Source: Natronorubrum halophilum
GTDB taxonomy: Archaea > Halobacteriota > Halobacteria > Halobacteriales > Natrialbaceae
Direction: 5' to 3'
Length of the DNA: 64,000 bases
Assembly: GCF_003670115.1 (NCBI RefSeq)
Contig: NZ_QQTY01000003.1
Coordinates: 310,001-374,000, forward strand
The position numbers and the translations under genes were made by a program. Shown here piece by piece: positions 45,121 to 53,915 of this stretch; positions within the stretch are counted from its first letter, which is position 1, and each line of letters opens with the position of its first letter. Below the pieces are notes generated by a model. It saw nothing but the letters and a program-made list of their open reading frames with translations. It was not told the DNA's origin and did not search any database.

Positions 45121-45537
45121 ATGACAGTTACCGTAGAGGGTACCGTCGTTAGCGGTTTCGGTACCGGAAACGAATTCGTCTCTTTGGAGGGGTACGCGCG
45201 GCAGTTCCGGGCCGTACTAGGGTACGAGCCGTACCCCGGAACGCTCAACCTCGATCTTCCCCACCCGATCGATACTCGACTCGAGCAACTCGACCCAGTA
45301 CGTATCAACGGCTGGCGGGATGGCGACCGCTCGTTCGGAGCCGTCTACTGCTATCCCGCGTCGGCCGCCGACGCCGACGAGTCCGTCCGGTTGCACGCTA
45401 TCGTTCCAAAACGCACCGACCACGATACGTCGACGCTCGAACTCATCTCACCCGTCAATCTGCGGAACCGGTTCGATCTCTCCGACGATGCTTCGTTCGC
45501 GGTTCGCGTCGAGTCCGAGTCGTCGGATACTGGATAA
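45121..45537 (+). CDS. ribK: Stand-alone CTP-type riboflavin kinase
   Basis: The 138-aa protein is an archaeal (DUF120-type) riboflavin kinase, which makes FMN from riboflavin using CTP. It shows the family order GTVVSGFGTGNEFVSLEGYA, LGYEPYPGTLNLDLP and the C-terminal LRNRFDLSDDASFAVRV. In most haloarchaea the riboflavin kinase, as I recall, is fused to an N-terminal helix-turn-helix (RbkR). This one has no such domain, so it is probably an extra, purely catalytic copy. I start it at MTVTVEGTVV (ATG 45121); the frame open from 45058 is part of the esterase remnant region. Confidence 0.87.
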   Translation: MTVTVEGTVVSGFGTGNEFVSLEGYARQFRAVLGYEPYPGTLNLDLPHPIDTRLEQLDPVRINGWRDGDRSFGAVYCYPASAADADESVRLHAIVPKRTDHDTSTLELISPVNLRNRFDLSDDASFAVRVESESSDTG

Positions 45538-45831
45538 GCGGATTGGCGTAGCGCTCCGAACCTGAGTTCGGAAACAGCGTTCTCTGCGAGACGACACGGC
45601 GCAGCCGTGATCAGTTCGGACCGATTCGTTCTCGTCGGGAATCGCCCCGTCGGTTTCGAGTAACGCGTTGGAAAGCTGCTCGTCGGTTTCGACAACTGCT
45701 TCTTCGAGGACGATCCGATCCGATTCACCCACTGCATTCCCCCAGGCAAAGAGAGAATCCGTCAGCCAGATCCTGGTAACGCACTGGGTCTGTGGGTTTT
45801 CTCCCGCGATACTCTCAGTATCTGTCAACAA
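45538..45831 (-). other. Uncertain minus-strand coding trace
   Basis: A minus-strand frame from ATG 45829-45831 encodes an acidic stretch (VGESDRIVLEEAVVETDEQL and SNALLETDGAIPDENESV) of haloarchaeal composition. It then turns into low-quality sequence and runs under the riboflavin kinase gene. I do not recognise the family. It may be the stub of a lost gene rather than a working one. Confidence 0.25.
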
Positions 45832-45833
45832 CG

Positions 45834-45874
45834 TTTATTTAGTATGACATCCAATCGCATGATGTTTCATGCGA
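45834..45874 (+). promoter_or_regulatory. Promoter and perfect palindrome upstream of ribB
   Basis: TTTATTTAG at 45834-45842 is a TATA-like box. The palindrome TCGCATGA, 4 nt, TCATGCGA (45855-45874) spans the position where transcription would start, and ribB follows after a leader of about 55 nt. A repressor bound here would block initiation. The HTH-riboflavin kinase regulator RbkR, known from other archaea, is a candidate, but I cannot confirm the motif. Confidence 0.45.
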
Positions 45875-45920
45875 ATCAACGAATTACGGATGAAGGTGGT
45901 CTCCTGTGTGGAGTGAGAGC

Positions 45921-46616
45921 ATGCTGCCGGATAACTACAGTTACCGCCAGAAAGACCCCGAAAGCGGAGTAGAGAACGCCGTCGAGGCGTTCAGAAACGG
46001 AGATCCGGTAATGATTCACGACGCCGCCGAGCGCGAAAACGAAGTCGATCTCGTTTACCCGGCCTATTCCATTACCCCGTCCGATGTCGCTCGCCTCCGG
46101 AACGATGCGGGCGGACTCATCTGCGTCGCGCTGTCGTACGACGTCGCCGAGGCGTTCGGATTGTCGTTCGTCGACGAGATGGTCGACCATCCGGCGACGA
46201 CGGACACCGATATCGAGTACGACGATCGGTCTTCGTTCTCCCTGACGGTCAACCACCGGGATACCTTCACCGGGGTCGTAGACAACGACAGGGCGCTCAC
46301 CATCTCCGCACTCGGCGATGCGGCGCGGGCTCCGGCCAGGACGGATTTCGCGGCCGAGTTCGACATTCCGGGACACGTTCACCTGTTGAAGGCCGCGCCG
46401 AACCTCCTCGCGGATAGACAGGGACACACGGAGCTCGGTATCGCGCTCGCTGAGCGGGCCGATATTCCGCCGGCCGCCGTCGTCTGTGAAATGCTAGACG
46501 ACCGGACGGGCGGTGCGCTCTCCCGATCTAATGCCGCATCGTACGCTGCCGAGAACGATTTCGTCTTCATCGACGAGTCGACGATCATCGACGAGCTTAC
46601 TTACAGGTCGAAGTGA
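45921..46616 (+). CDS. ribB: 3,4-dihydroxy-2-butanone 4-phosphate synthase
   Basis: The 231-aa protein converts ribulose 5-phosphate to 3,4-dihydroxy-2-butanone 4-phosphate and formate, an early riboflavin precursor step. Family motifs are complete: DAAERENEVDLVYPA, GGLICVALSYDVAEAFG, DRSSFSLTVNHRDTFTGV, IPGHVHLLKA, RQGHTELGIALA. The start at 45921 follows a GGAGTGAG ribosome-binding site. A palindrome lies at the presumed transcription start. It sits between the riboflavin kinase and an iron-type dehydrogenase, all on the same strand. Confidence 0.92.
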   Translation: MLPDNYSYRQKDPESGVENAVEAFRNGDPVMIHDAAERENEVDLVYPAYSITPSDVARLRNDAGGLICVALSYDVAEAFGLSFVDEMVDHPATTDTDIEYDDRSSFSLTVNHRDTFTGVVDNDRALTISALGDAARAPARTDFAAEFDIPGHVHLLKAAPNLLADRQGHTELGIALAERADIPPAAVVCEMLDDRTGGALSRSNAASYAAENDFVFIDESTIIDELTYRSK

Positions 46617-46628
46617 TCCGTGATCTAA

Positions 46629-47852
46629 ATGAACGGGAACTTGTTTACCTTCGAGTACGAGCCGAGTACGATTCACCACGGCCCGGGTATCGTTGGGAAT
46701 CTCGAGTCGGTACTCGATCGTCACGACCTCTCACGAGCCCTCATCGTCACTGACGGGAACCTGTCCGAGGTCCCCGTCGTGATGGATCCAGTCGAGAACG
46801 GAGCCAGCGACCGACTCGTCGGCACCTTCGACGGAGTGACGCCAGAGAAGTACCTGAAGACCGCCTACGAGGGCGCTCGCCGCGTCCGCGACGAGGAGAT
46901 CGACGCGCTCATCGCGCTCGGCGGCGGGAGTAGTCTCGATATCGCCAAGCAAATCAGCGTCCTCGTCGGACACGACCGTCCCCTGGACGACGTCGTAGAC
47001 GAGATCCTGGAACGGGAAGCGATGCTCCTCCCCGAGGAGGGCGTTCAGCTGATCGACATCTTTGCGGTTCCGACGACCCTCCCCGGCGCGGATCTCTCGC
47101 AGGTTGCGGGCATCAAACTCAGCCTCGATCCGGCCGGACAGGCCAAATCCGAGATTCCGAGCGCCGGCGTCTCCGACAGCCGGCTGATGCCGACGGTGGT
47201 CTTCCACGATCTGGAACTGTTCGCCACGACGCCGGAACGCGTCCTCGCCCGATCGGCGATGAACGGGTTTGACAAGGGGATCGAAATGCTGTATACCAAA
47301 CACCACAACCCGATCACCGACGGGACGGCAGTTCGGGGCGTCAGGCTGCTGTACGAGGGACTTCCAGCGATCACCGCGGAGTCGACGAGCGAGGACGATC
47401 TCGCTCGAATCGTACGGGGGATCGCCGCGGCACAGTACGGGCTGTCGACCCCGAACGCGTACCGAGCCTCCGTGATTCATTCGTTCGGCCACGCTATCGC
47501 GCGGAACTACGAGGTCCAACAGGGAGTCGCACACGCGATCGCCGCACCGCACGTACTCCGCTACCTCTTCGAACAGGTCGACGGTCGTCGGGATCTGCTG
47601 GCCGAAGCGTTCCGGGTTCAAGACGAGACGGCCACCGCCGAGGAAACAGCCGACGCGGTCGTCGACGCCGTCGCGGCGACTCGAGACGCCCTCGACCTCC
47701 CGTCACAACTGCAGACGATCGAGGGGACGGAGCGGAGTCACTTCCCCGACCTCGCGCGGGCGGTCATCGAGGATCCGTTTATGGACGCCGGGCCGCGCAG
47801 ACTCGAGGCGACGCAGTCCGATATCGAGTCGGTGTTCGAACGAATGTGGTGA
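46629..47852 (+). CDS. Iron-containing alcohol dehydrogenase-family protein, copy 2
   Basis: The 407-aa protein has GGGSSLDIAKQIS for nucleotide binding and metal-site regions NGFDKGIEMLYTKHH, HSFGHAIARNYEVQQG and VAHAIAAPHVLRY. It is only distantly like the copy at 40491 and belongs to another branch of the iron-dehydrogenase/dehydroquinate-synthase-like superfamily. It begins 12 bp after ribB and must be co-transcribed with it. It may reduce or oxidise the aldehyde or alcohol arising from the LLM-catalysed step. Confidence 0.88.
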   Translation: MNGNLFTFEYEPSTIHHGPGIVGNLESVLDRHDLSRALIVTDGNLSEVPVVMDPVENGASDRLVGTFDGVTPEKYLKTAYEGARRVRDEEIDALIALGGGSSLDIAKQISVLVGHDRPLDDVVDEILEREAMLLPEEGVQLIDIFAVPTTLPGADLSQVAGIKLSLDPAGQAKSEIPSAGVSDSRLMPTVVFHDLELFATTPERVLARSAMNGFDKGIEMLYTKHHNPITDGTAVRGVRLLYEGLPAITAESTSEDDLARIVRGIAAAQYGLSTPNAYRASVIHSFGHAIARNYEVQQGVAHAIAAPHVLRYLFEQVDGRRDLLAEAFRVQDETATAEETADAVVDAVAATRDALDLPSQLQTIEGTERSHFPDLARAVIEDPFMDAGPRRLEATQSDIESVFERMW

Positions 47853-48024
47853 GCCACGATACGACCGAGCGCATTCGGTGACCACCTCCAGGGCGATCCG
47901 CCGTCTCAGCGAAGAATTTTTGATACGCGGATTGGCAGTTAGACCTCGAGTTGTCGTGTCCCGAGCGAATCATCCGCATGCAGTGTAGTTCTCACGGTAG
48001 AGCCTCTCACGGCAGATCCGTTTG
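47853..48024. other. Short spacer before an IS remnant
   Basis: No gene or repeat recognised between the dehydrogenase stop and the transposase remnant. Confidence 0.5.
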
Positions 48025-48470
48025 TGACACATTATAAATATATCTCAACCGTTTCTACGCGGGCACTGACAAAGAAGTTTGATAACGATGAGTTCTTCTG
48101 TTCTACTAGATCAATAATATATTGTATGCCGTTCCGGTTTTCGTGTTATCCGTCTCCGAAATCGGCGTCGTGTCGCTGACAGGCGTAATTCAGCGATCAA
48201 TCTCCATCGAGGAGAAACGCGGTGTTCTCGCTATCGTCTCGCTCTGACAGATCCCGGAAGAACGAACCCGAAACGTTGTTTTTGGCCTCTCCAAGCGTTT
48301 CCTATGCTGTTCTTCTCGTTTCGGATCGACGGCAGTAGATCGCCAGTATCGCTTCCCGACAAGTCGGATCGCGTTCTCATTGACCGCGACGTGATCAGGG
48401 TATCGGTCGGCATCGGGCTGTAGAGTTGTTTTCTGGATCCAGTGATGGATCGTCGACCGAATCCGTTAAA
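48025..48470 (-). pseudogene. IS6-type transposase remnant
   Basis: The minus strand reads RSTIHHWIQKTTLQPDADRY then PDHVAVNENAIRLVGKRYWR, which lines up with the HxAVDE..RYW region of haloarchaeal IS6-type transposases; here the first catalytic Asp is Asn. After a frameshift come SFFRDLSERDDSENTAFLLD and, past an in-frame stop, SLNYACQRHDADFGDG and HENRNGIQ. The N-terminus is missing. It marks the right side of the catabolic island. Confidence 0.7.
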
Positions 48471-48741
48471 CACTGAATATATCGGAACACAATGTATATT
48501 TCAAATCTGAATATTATGTGGGGTAGGGCCGAACACCGGGATCTCGCTGTTCGTGTAGTGGCACACCGCTGACCAAATCTCGTGGTCTATAGACTAACAG
48601 GTCGATGCCTCGAGAGCCTCGCCTTGCATCGACTCGACAGGCTGTACAGGGCGGGTGTCTCGGAGTCGTACGAAAATCGAAGATTTCGTGATGACGAGAC
48701 GCCGAAGGCGTCTCGAACCACGTGACCCGAGGCGGTTCACA
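48471..48741. other. Spacer, nothing recognised
   Basis: This spacer before the end of the second TatD-family gene has no supportable gene. Confidence 0.45.
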
Positions 48742-49746
48742 TCACGCCTCGAACTCGAAAACCTCGCGCGGATTATCCAGGACGACCCTTCGAATCGCCT
48801 CTTCGTCGATTCCGTACCGATACAGCTCGAAGATAGCCCGCTTCAGGGCGAACGGATCCGTTCTGAGGACGTTCGCACAGTCGGTATCGATCATGATCCG
48901 TTCCGGCCCGTACTCGTCGATCGCGTCGGCGACGTCGGCGGCAGTGACGCCGATCAACCACGAGTGTCCGATCGTATAGCTCAGATAACAGTCGGTGTTC
49001 TCCATCAGGTACTCCGTATTGTTTCCGTCGGCGTGCGAGGCGACGACTCGTCTGTCGTCTAACCCTGCATCTCGCATCGCCTCGACGTCTATCTTCACCG
49101 CGTCGAGAGCAGGGTTGTCGCCATCTAGTACGGGTTCGCAGCCGAGATTCGTATTCTTCTCGTACCCCGGGATACCCGTCCCGGGGCGATACGATCGCCC
49201 CGAGTCCGTAGACCGGTTCGGCGTGTGGAGGATCACCGGTAGCTCGTGTTCCGATGCGAGTTCCATCTGCGCCTGGACGATCGCCCGCTGGTGGTCGACG
49301 TCCCAGCTACTGACGTGCTGGGAGGGGGTGACGCCGGTTTCACCGATCGCGACTACCTCCTCGAGTTCGCAGTAGTCGCCCATCGCGGCCAACAGTTCGT
49401 CGGGGTTCTCGATACGGACGCCCGTGTGGATACCCAACCCGAGTTTGGCCTCGAAGAAGTGGTTTCGCTCGATCGCCGCCCGGCGATTGACCGCGTCGTC
49501 CCAGAGATACCTGATATCGTCGGCTTTGACGGGCTTGTACGGCGTCCAGTGATAGCCCGATGCGACCATGATCATGGACCGGCATCCGGAGAGGGCGTAC
49601 CGCTCTCGGTCTTCCCACGAAAGCGTATGTGCGTGGTTGTGAACGTCTATCCACGGAAGATTGAGAAGCTCCCTCGGAATGTCTACGTCCTGTTCGTCGA
49701 GGTGCGTTGCGTCTGTCGGGCGTTTCGTCGGATGGGATGCTGTCAT
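48742..49746 (-). CDS. TatD-family metal-dependent hydrolase, copy 2
   Basis: The 334-aa protein is a paralog of the hydrolase at 24768-25763. It has the same ligand set (WIDVHNHAH, GETG, LHTP, ASHADGNN, DTDCANVL) and the CRSM segment near residue 60. The middle part, after LHTP, differs most, suggesting a different substrate. I start at MTASHPTKRP (ATG 49744-49746); a TATA-like GATTTAACC near 49800 would give a leader of about 28 nt. Confidence 0.83.
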   Translation of the reverse strand: MTASHPTKRPTDATHLDEQDVDIPRELLNLPWIDVHNHAHTLSWEDRERYALSGCRSMIMVASGYHWTPYKPVKADDIRYLWDDAVNRRAAIERNHFFEAKLGLGIHTGVRIENPDELLAAMGDYCELEEVVAIGETGVTPSQHVSSWDVDHQRAIVQAQMELASEHELPVILHTPNRSTDSGRSYRPGTGIPGYEKNTNLGCEPVLDGDNPALDAVKIDVEAMRDAGLDDRRVVASHADGNNTEYLMENTDCYLSYTIGHSWLIGVTAADVADAIDEYGPERIMIDTDCANVLRTDPFALKRAIFELYRYGIDEEAIRRVVLDNPREVFEFEA

Positions 49747-49867
49747 ACTGAACCTCGTTGCTGAGCGAGACGCGTGTCTTTCTGGTAGCGAGTCGCGCTT
49801 CCCGGTTAAATCCACTGTCACTTAGCGTTTCACTCGGACTCGTACGGTGGTGTTCAACCGGGAGCAG

Positions 49868-51286
49868 CTACGAATCGGGAGACTCGTACGCTTGGCTAGC
49901 GGGTCGAAAAAGCCTCTCGAGGTCGTCGAGACCGAATAACGACCAACTGTCGTCGAGTTCGTCCTCGAGCCCGTCGACGAATCCGCTTTTCGAAAAGAGG
50001 GCGAACTGTTCCTCCCGGTTTCCTGACCCCCATCGAACGCTTTCAGCTTTGGATCGAAGACTCTTGACGAGCGCGTGGCCGACAGGATCGGCGGTCCACT
50101 TGCACTCGGCAAGCAGGATCCGATCGTCGTCTGGTGCGAGACCGACGATATCGATCTCCTCCTCTCCGTACCACCATCTCCCTACCTTCGCGTATGGGTC
50201 GATGTCACCGCATCGGACAGCCTCCCAGACGGCCTCCTGACAGACCTCCTCGTATGTCGTTGCAACGTGGGTGGGAAGATCAGGTTCGATGGTCCCATCG
50301 AAGACGACGGTCGGGGCTTCTTCGATACTCGAGCGGTTCGGCTCCATGTATCGGAACCAGAAACGCAGGAATTCATCGGCAACGCGATATCGAGACCGTT
50401 TGGACTTTTGCCCGGATGCGGTAACTGGAACGTCGCGGTCGATGAGCCGAAGTCGCCGAAGTGTTTGCAGATACTTCGATAACGGTCCCGGATCGACCCC
50501 CGTCGCTCCTGAAATATCGTTTGGTGTCGTATGGCCCAACGCAACTGCCTCGAGGATGCTCATGTAGCGGGCGGGAGTTCGCAACTCAGTCCGCAACAGG
50601 AACTCCGGTTCGTTGTAGAGGAGGGCTGTGGGCGAGAGGACTCTCGATCGAATGTTCTCGGCAAGTGTCCGGTCGTAGTCAAAGAGGGTGAGATACAGCG
50701 GTGTACCGCCGGTGACCGAATACGACCGAATCGCGTCAACAATATCATACGAAATGACGTCCCGGGCCTGCTGGAACGAGAACGGCTGGAGATCGATCTG
50801 ACCCGTTCGCCGGCCGTATAGCGGGCTTTCGTGGCCGAGTACTTCGGACTCCATCGTACTCACGCTCGAGCCACAGAGGACGAGCATGGAATCCGTGTGC
50901 TGGAGTTGTTCATCGACGAACGCCTGGACGTATGACGGTACCGAGTCGTTCTCGTCGACCAGGTACGGAAACTCGTCGATGACGACGACGCGTCGCTCTG
51001 ATGCTAATTTTTCGCCGAGGTACTCGAAGGCGTCATCCCAGCCGTCGATCCGCGGAATACGGTCGCTGAAACCGTCGGCGACTTGCTCAACAAATTTCTC
51101 ACGTTGACGGTGTTCGGCTTCCTGTGCCGCGAGGAAGTAGATGTGCGGGCGGCTAGTACAGAATTCCTTGAGTAGTTCCGTCTTTCCGACGCGTCGTCGC
51201 CCATAGACGACGTAGAACTCGTGGTCGGGCGAGCCAAACGCAGTATCCAGCGCAGCCAACTCGTCGTTCCGATCGTAGAAGGTCAT
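49868..51286 (-). CDS. ATPase of the archaeal AAA/DUF234 class
   Basis: The 472-aa protein has a P-loop ATPase domain (GRRRVGKT at residues 29-36, Walker B VVVIDEFPYL), then a winged-helix-like middle (NDISGATGVDPGPLSKYLQT). The C-terminal DUF234-type domain has DIVGL and LLAECKW, which fit a PD-(D/E)xK nuclease-like core. Such ATPases are common in archaea and often linked to mobile or defence regions, but their function is poorly known. It stands alone here, next to a broken arsR-like gene. Confidence 0.85.
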   Translation of the reverse strand: MTFYDRNDELAALDTAFGSPDHEFYVVYGRRRVGKTELLKEFCTSRPHIYFLAAQEAEHRQREKFVEQVADGFSDRIPRIDGWDDAFEYLGEKLASERRVVVIDEFPYLVDENDSVPSYVQAFVDEQLQHTDSMLVLCGSSVSTMESEVLGHESPLYGRRTGQIDLQPFSFQQARDVISYDIVDAIRSYSVTGGTPLYLTLFDYDRTLAENIRSRVLSPTALLYNEPEFLLRTELRTPARYMSILEAVALGHTTPNDISGATGVDPGPLSKYLQTLRRLRLIDRDVPVTASGQKSKRSRYRVADEFLRFWFRYMEPNRSSIEEAPTVVFDGTIEPDLPTHVATTYEEVCQEAVWEAVRCGDIDPYAKVGRWWYGEEEIDIVGLAPDDDRILLAECKWTADPVGHALVKSLRSKAESVRWGSGNREEQFALFSKSGFVDGLEDELDDSWSLFGLDDLERLFRPASQAYESPDS

Positions 51287-51345
51287 ACTCTTCCTAATGA
51301 TTCCTACGATAATGACTTGTATGTTTCGGCGAATCGCACGTCAGT

Positions 51346-51635
51346 TCAGAATCTCGTGATCGCGCGAGCCACCTCGATACTCGATTCAGAAGCACCCGAC
51401 CTATCCAGCCTATTAACATCGACGAGCGGCGTGATCTCGCGGATGCACGGTCCCTTGTCGGCTTCGACCAGCAACCGGACGAGTCGGAACCGGGTCCCGT
51501 CGCCGAGCGCCGACAGCGTTCGAACATCGTCTCGAGGCCAGTGAGTTCCTCGAGTCGCTCCTAGAGGTCCTCGTTTCGACACTCGCCGAATTCGTCCTCG
51601 AGATAGCGGTGGAGTCGGTCGGCTGATTCTGCCAT
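51346..51635 (-). pseudogene. Broken ArsR-type winged-helix regulator
   Basis: From MAESADRLHRYLEDEFGECR NEDL (ATG 51633-51635) an in-frame TAG interrupts the gene. ERLEELTGLETMF follows, and after a frame change DVRTLSALGDGTRFRLVRLL VEADKGPCIREITPLVDV, the start of an ArsR helix-turn-helix. The recognition helix and the rest are missing. Stop, frameshift and truncation together make it non-functional. Confidence 0.7.
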
Positions 51636-51683
51636 CGTCAGTACTTGTTGATTTCTCCGAATACGAGTGTCGTCGATTTTCAA

Positions 51684-52913
51684 TCATGGCGAGTAGTAGT
51701 CGGAAAATAATCGAACCTGCTTTTCGATCGTGTGGCTAACGGTTTCCGAGTCGACGTAGCGGTAGGTCGGACCGATAATGGTGACGATCGGGTCGTCACG
51801 ATAGAATCCGATCGGCCGCTGAGTTGTGGTTTCGATCGCGACGTACGGGCTGTCTCGGATCGTTTCAGCGTGGCGATAGCCGGTCGGAAGATCAGTGCGA
51901 CGAACTCCGAGCAAGAGATGATCCGGCATGAACACGAGCGCCGTCTCGTACGCAAACGGGGGGTGTGACAGGATGCCGGCTAGCAGGTACGTGCCGTCCT
52001 TGCAGTCCCCGACCCCGTCGACGAGCGACTCTTCGACGGTTCGGAAATACTGGTAGACGCCTTTCGATTCCTCGTCCATTGCGTAGTCGAACGACTGAAC
52101 GAATTGGACCGTCCGCTCGAGCAAGTCGCGTTCGGGATGGAGAGCGGTGGTCCGTTCGGCGTCTGGTCCGCTCGTTTGGACCGCAGAAGACGTAATTCGA
52201 TCCGCCAGGTGGCGGGCGTACGGATTGTGACGGCTCTCGATGAACGTGCGGACGTATCCTCCCCGTCGGTCCCGTGCTCGCCGATAGGCCGATTTGCTGA
52301 TCGTGTGCGTGAACTCGTGGGATGATCCATCGGTTCCTGCCCAGCGGAACGCTAGTTCGTAGCACCCTTCGCGATCAATTCGTTCGTGAATGGACCGGTC
52401 CTCCGGCACATCATCGGGACAGCACCGTTCCGCGTTGGAGCCGAACCCGACGAGTGACCGCTGTAGCGGATCGGACTCGCAGAGATATCGGTCCGCGGAT
52501 CTGGACCTTTCGTACGGTCGATATCGAATTTCGTACATCCATCGGTCAGCGATGAATTCTACGATCGACGTATCGAACGCGAAGACGACCCGGCGGTCGA
52601 GCGAGTTCGTCGCACTGATCCGTGGACCCTCGTTCACTGCGAACACCGCTCCATCCGGGTACCGCCGCTTGTACGCGACTGGTCTGAACGCCGAAACGGG
52701 TTCGGGCGATCGAAATCGAACGGTAGCCAACGACGGTGACCGGTCGACGATCCTCGCCGTGATCCCCGTTTGATTGATCGCCTGTGGTTCGCTGAACCAG
52801 TCGCTCGTCATCCGATCTGCCACCGCGTTACCGGCCTTCGAGGAAGCTCCTCCAACGATACCGCTCGTCGCAGCGAACCGAGGAAGTGCTGCCAGCAGTT
52901 CTCGCCGATTCAT
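51684..52913 (-). CDS. Tat-exported transglutaminase-like (cysteine protease fold) protein
   Basis: The 409-aa protein starts MNRRELLAALPRFAATSG, a twin-arginine-like signal, so it is probably exported folded. The C-terminal half carries a transglutaminase-like core: the nucleophile Cys304 in GDCKDGT, His in MPDHLLLGV, and an acidic partner near YVAIETT. The N-terminal half is a beta-rich region of unknown role. The start at 52913 is preferred over 52961 because the signal peptide begins there. Exported haloarchaeal members may act on surface proteins, but no substrate is known. Confidence 0.75.
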   Translation of the reverse strand: MNRRELLAALPRFAATSGIVGGASSKAGNAVADRMTSDWFSEPQAINQTGITARIVDRSPSLATVRFRSPEPVSAFRPVAYKRRYPDGAVFAVNEGPRISATNSLDRRVVFAFDTSIVEFIADRWMYEIRYRPYERSRSADRYLCESDPLQRSLVGFGSNAERCCPDDVPEDRSIHERIDREGCYELAFRWAGTDGSSHEFTHTISKSAYRRARDRRGGYVRTFIESRHNPYARHLADRITSSAVQTSGPDAERTTALHPERDLLERTVQFVQSFDYAMDEESKGVYQYFRTVEESLVDGVGDCKDGTYLLAGILSHPPFAYETALVFMPDHLLLGVRRTDLPTGYRHAETIRDSPYVAIETTTQRPIGFYRDDPIVTIIGPTYRYVDSETVSHTIEKQVRLFSDYYSP

Positions 52914-53240
52914 GTCTCGTTGTTGACTGGCCACGAGGCCGGTCCCTATCCGAGGATTCAAACAATCTTGATATCAAACTATCGAAAAAATTATACATTG
53001 TCTCGTATCATCACGTAGATCGGAACGTAGATAGATATATCGATACAGTTCTCGATACCGACCATTTCGCCGATCCAAAGAGAACGGGTGAACGGTGAAA
53101 AGACGTCCGATCGGCTACTACTGTCATATATAAAGTACTACATAGTTGCCTATGGACCTCATATAAACGATTTATCGGCCGATCCTCGATATTTGTCACG
53201 AGCAAGTGTGACAACAGCAAATTCCGAATTACAGTCCACG
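52914..53240. other. AT-rich divergent spacer
   Basis: This spacer separates the divergent transglutaminase-like and phosphatase genes. It is unusually AT-rich around 52960-53180, with rightward TATA-like sequences near 53134-53144 and 53157-53166. It probably holds both promoters. No gene is supported. Confidence 0.45.
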
Positions 53241-53900
53241 ATGCCCTTCGACCGGCGCCACATCGATCTCGAGGAGTACGGTGATCTCTACGTCGTCGGC
53301 GACGTTCACGGCTGTCTCGAGGCTCTCGAGGCGTTGCTATCGAAACTGGAACTCGACGACGACGATCTCGTGATCTTCGTCGGCGATCTGCTTCGGAAGG
53401 GACCGGCGAGCGGGGCGGTTCTCGACAGAGTACGACGCTCGCCGCAGCTAGTTTCGGTCCGTGGAAACAACGAGCAAAAACTCCTCGACGGGACGGCCTC
53501 GCTCGAAACCCTCGATTCGGACGACCTCGAGTACCTCGAAACGCTCCCGACCGCGATCTCGTGGGACGGCGGCCTCGTCGTTCACGGAGGCGTCGATCCG
53601 AACCGGCCGCTTTCCTCGCACTCGAGTGACTCGCTGTTGACGATGCGGGCCCCCGACGGGGATGGGTACGATGGTCCGTTCTGGTTCGACGAGTACGAGG
53701 GGGAACCGCGGGTGTTTTTCGGCCACACGGTTCTCTCACAGCCTCTCGATCGCGAGTGGGCGATCGGCCTCGATACGGGGTGTGTCTACGGCGGCAGTCT
53801 CACGGCGTACGACGTCCGCCGCGAGCAGTTCGTGAGCGTTTCGGCGAGCGGGTACGCGGATCGATCGGCCGATAAAATCGTCGCAACCAGCGGGCGATAA
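53241..53900 (+). CDS. Calcineurin-type metallophosphoesterase (PrpE/ApaH-like)
   Basis: The 219-aa protein has the full bis-metal phosphoesterase set: GDVHG, GDLLRKGP, GNNE, HGG and GHT, in the order of PrpE/ApaH and protein phosphatases. It could hydrolyse dinucleoside polyphosphates, phosphoproteins or polyphosphate-related substrates. I start at MPFDRRHIDL (ATG 53241). It ends 15 bp before ppk1, so the two are surely in one operon, pointing to a role near polyphosphate or nucleotide signalling. Confidence 0.87.
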   Translation: MPFDRRHIDLEEYGDLYVVGDVHGCLEALEALLSKLELDDDDLVIFVGDLLRKGPASGAVLDRVRRSPQLVSVRGNNEQKLLDGTASLETLDSDDLEYLETLPTAISWDGGLVVHGGVDPNRPLSSHSSDSLLTMRAPDGDGYDGPFWFDEYEGEPRVFFGHTVLSQPLDREWAIGLDTGCVYGGSLTAYDVRREQFVSVSASGYADRSADKIVATSGR

Positions 53901-53915
53901 CGGCGGGTCACGAGA

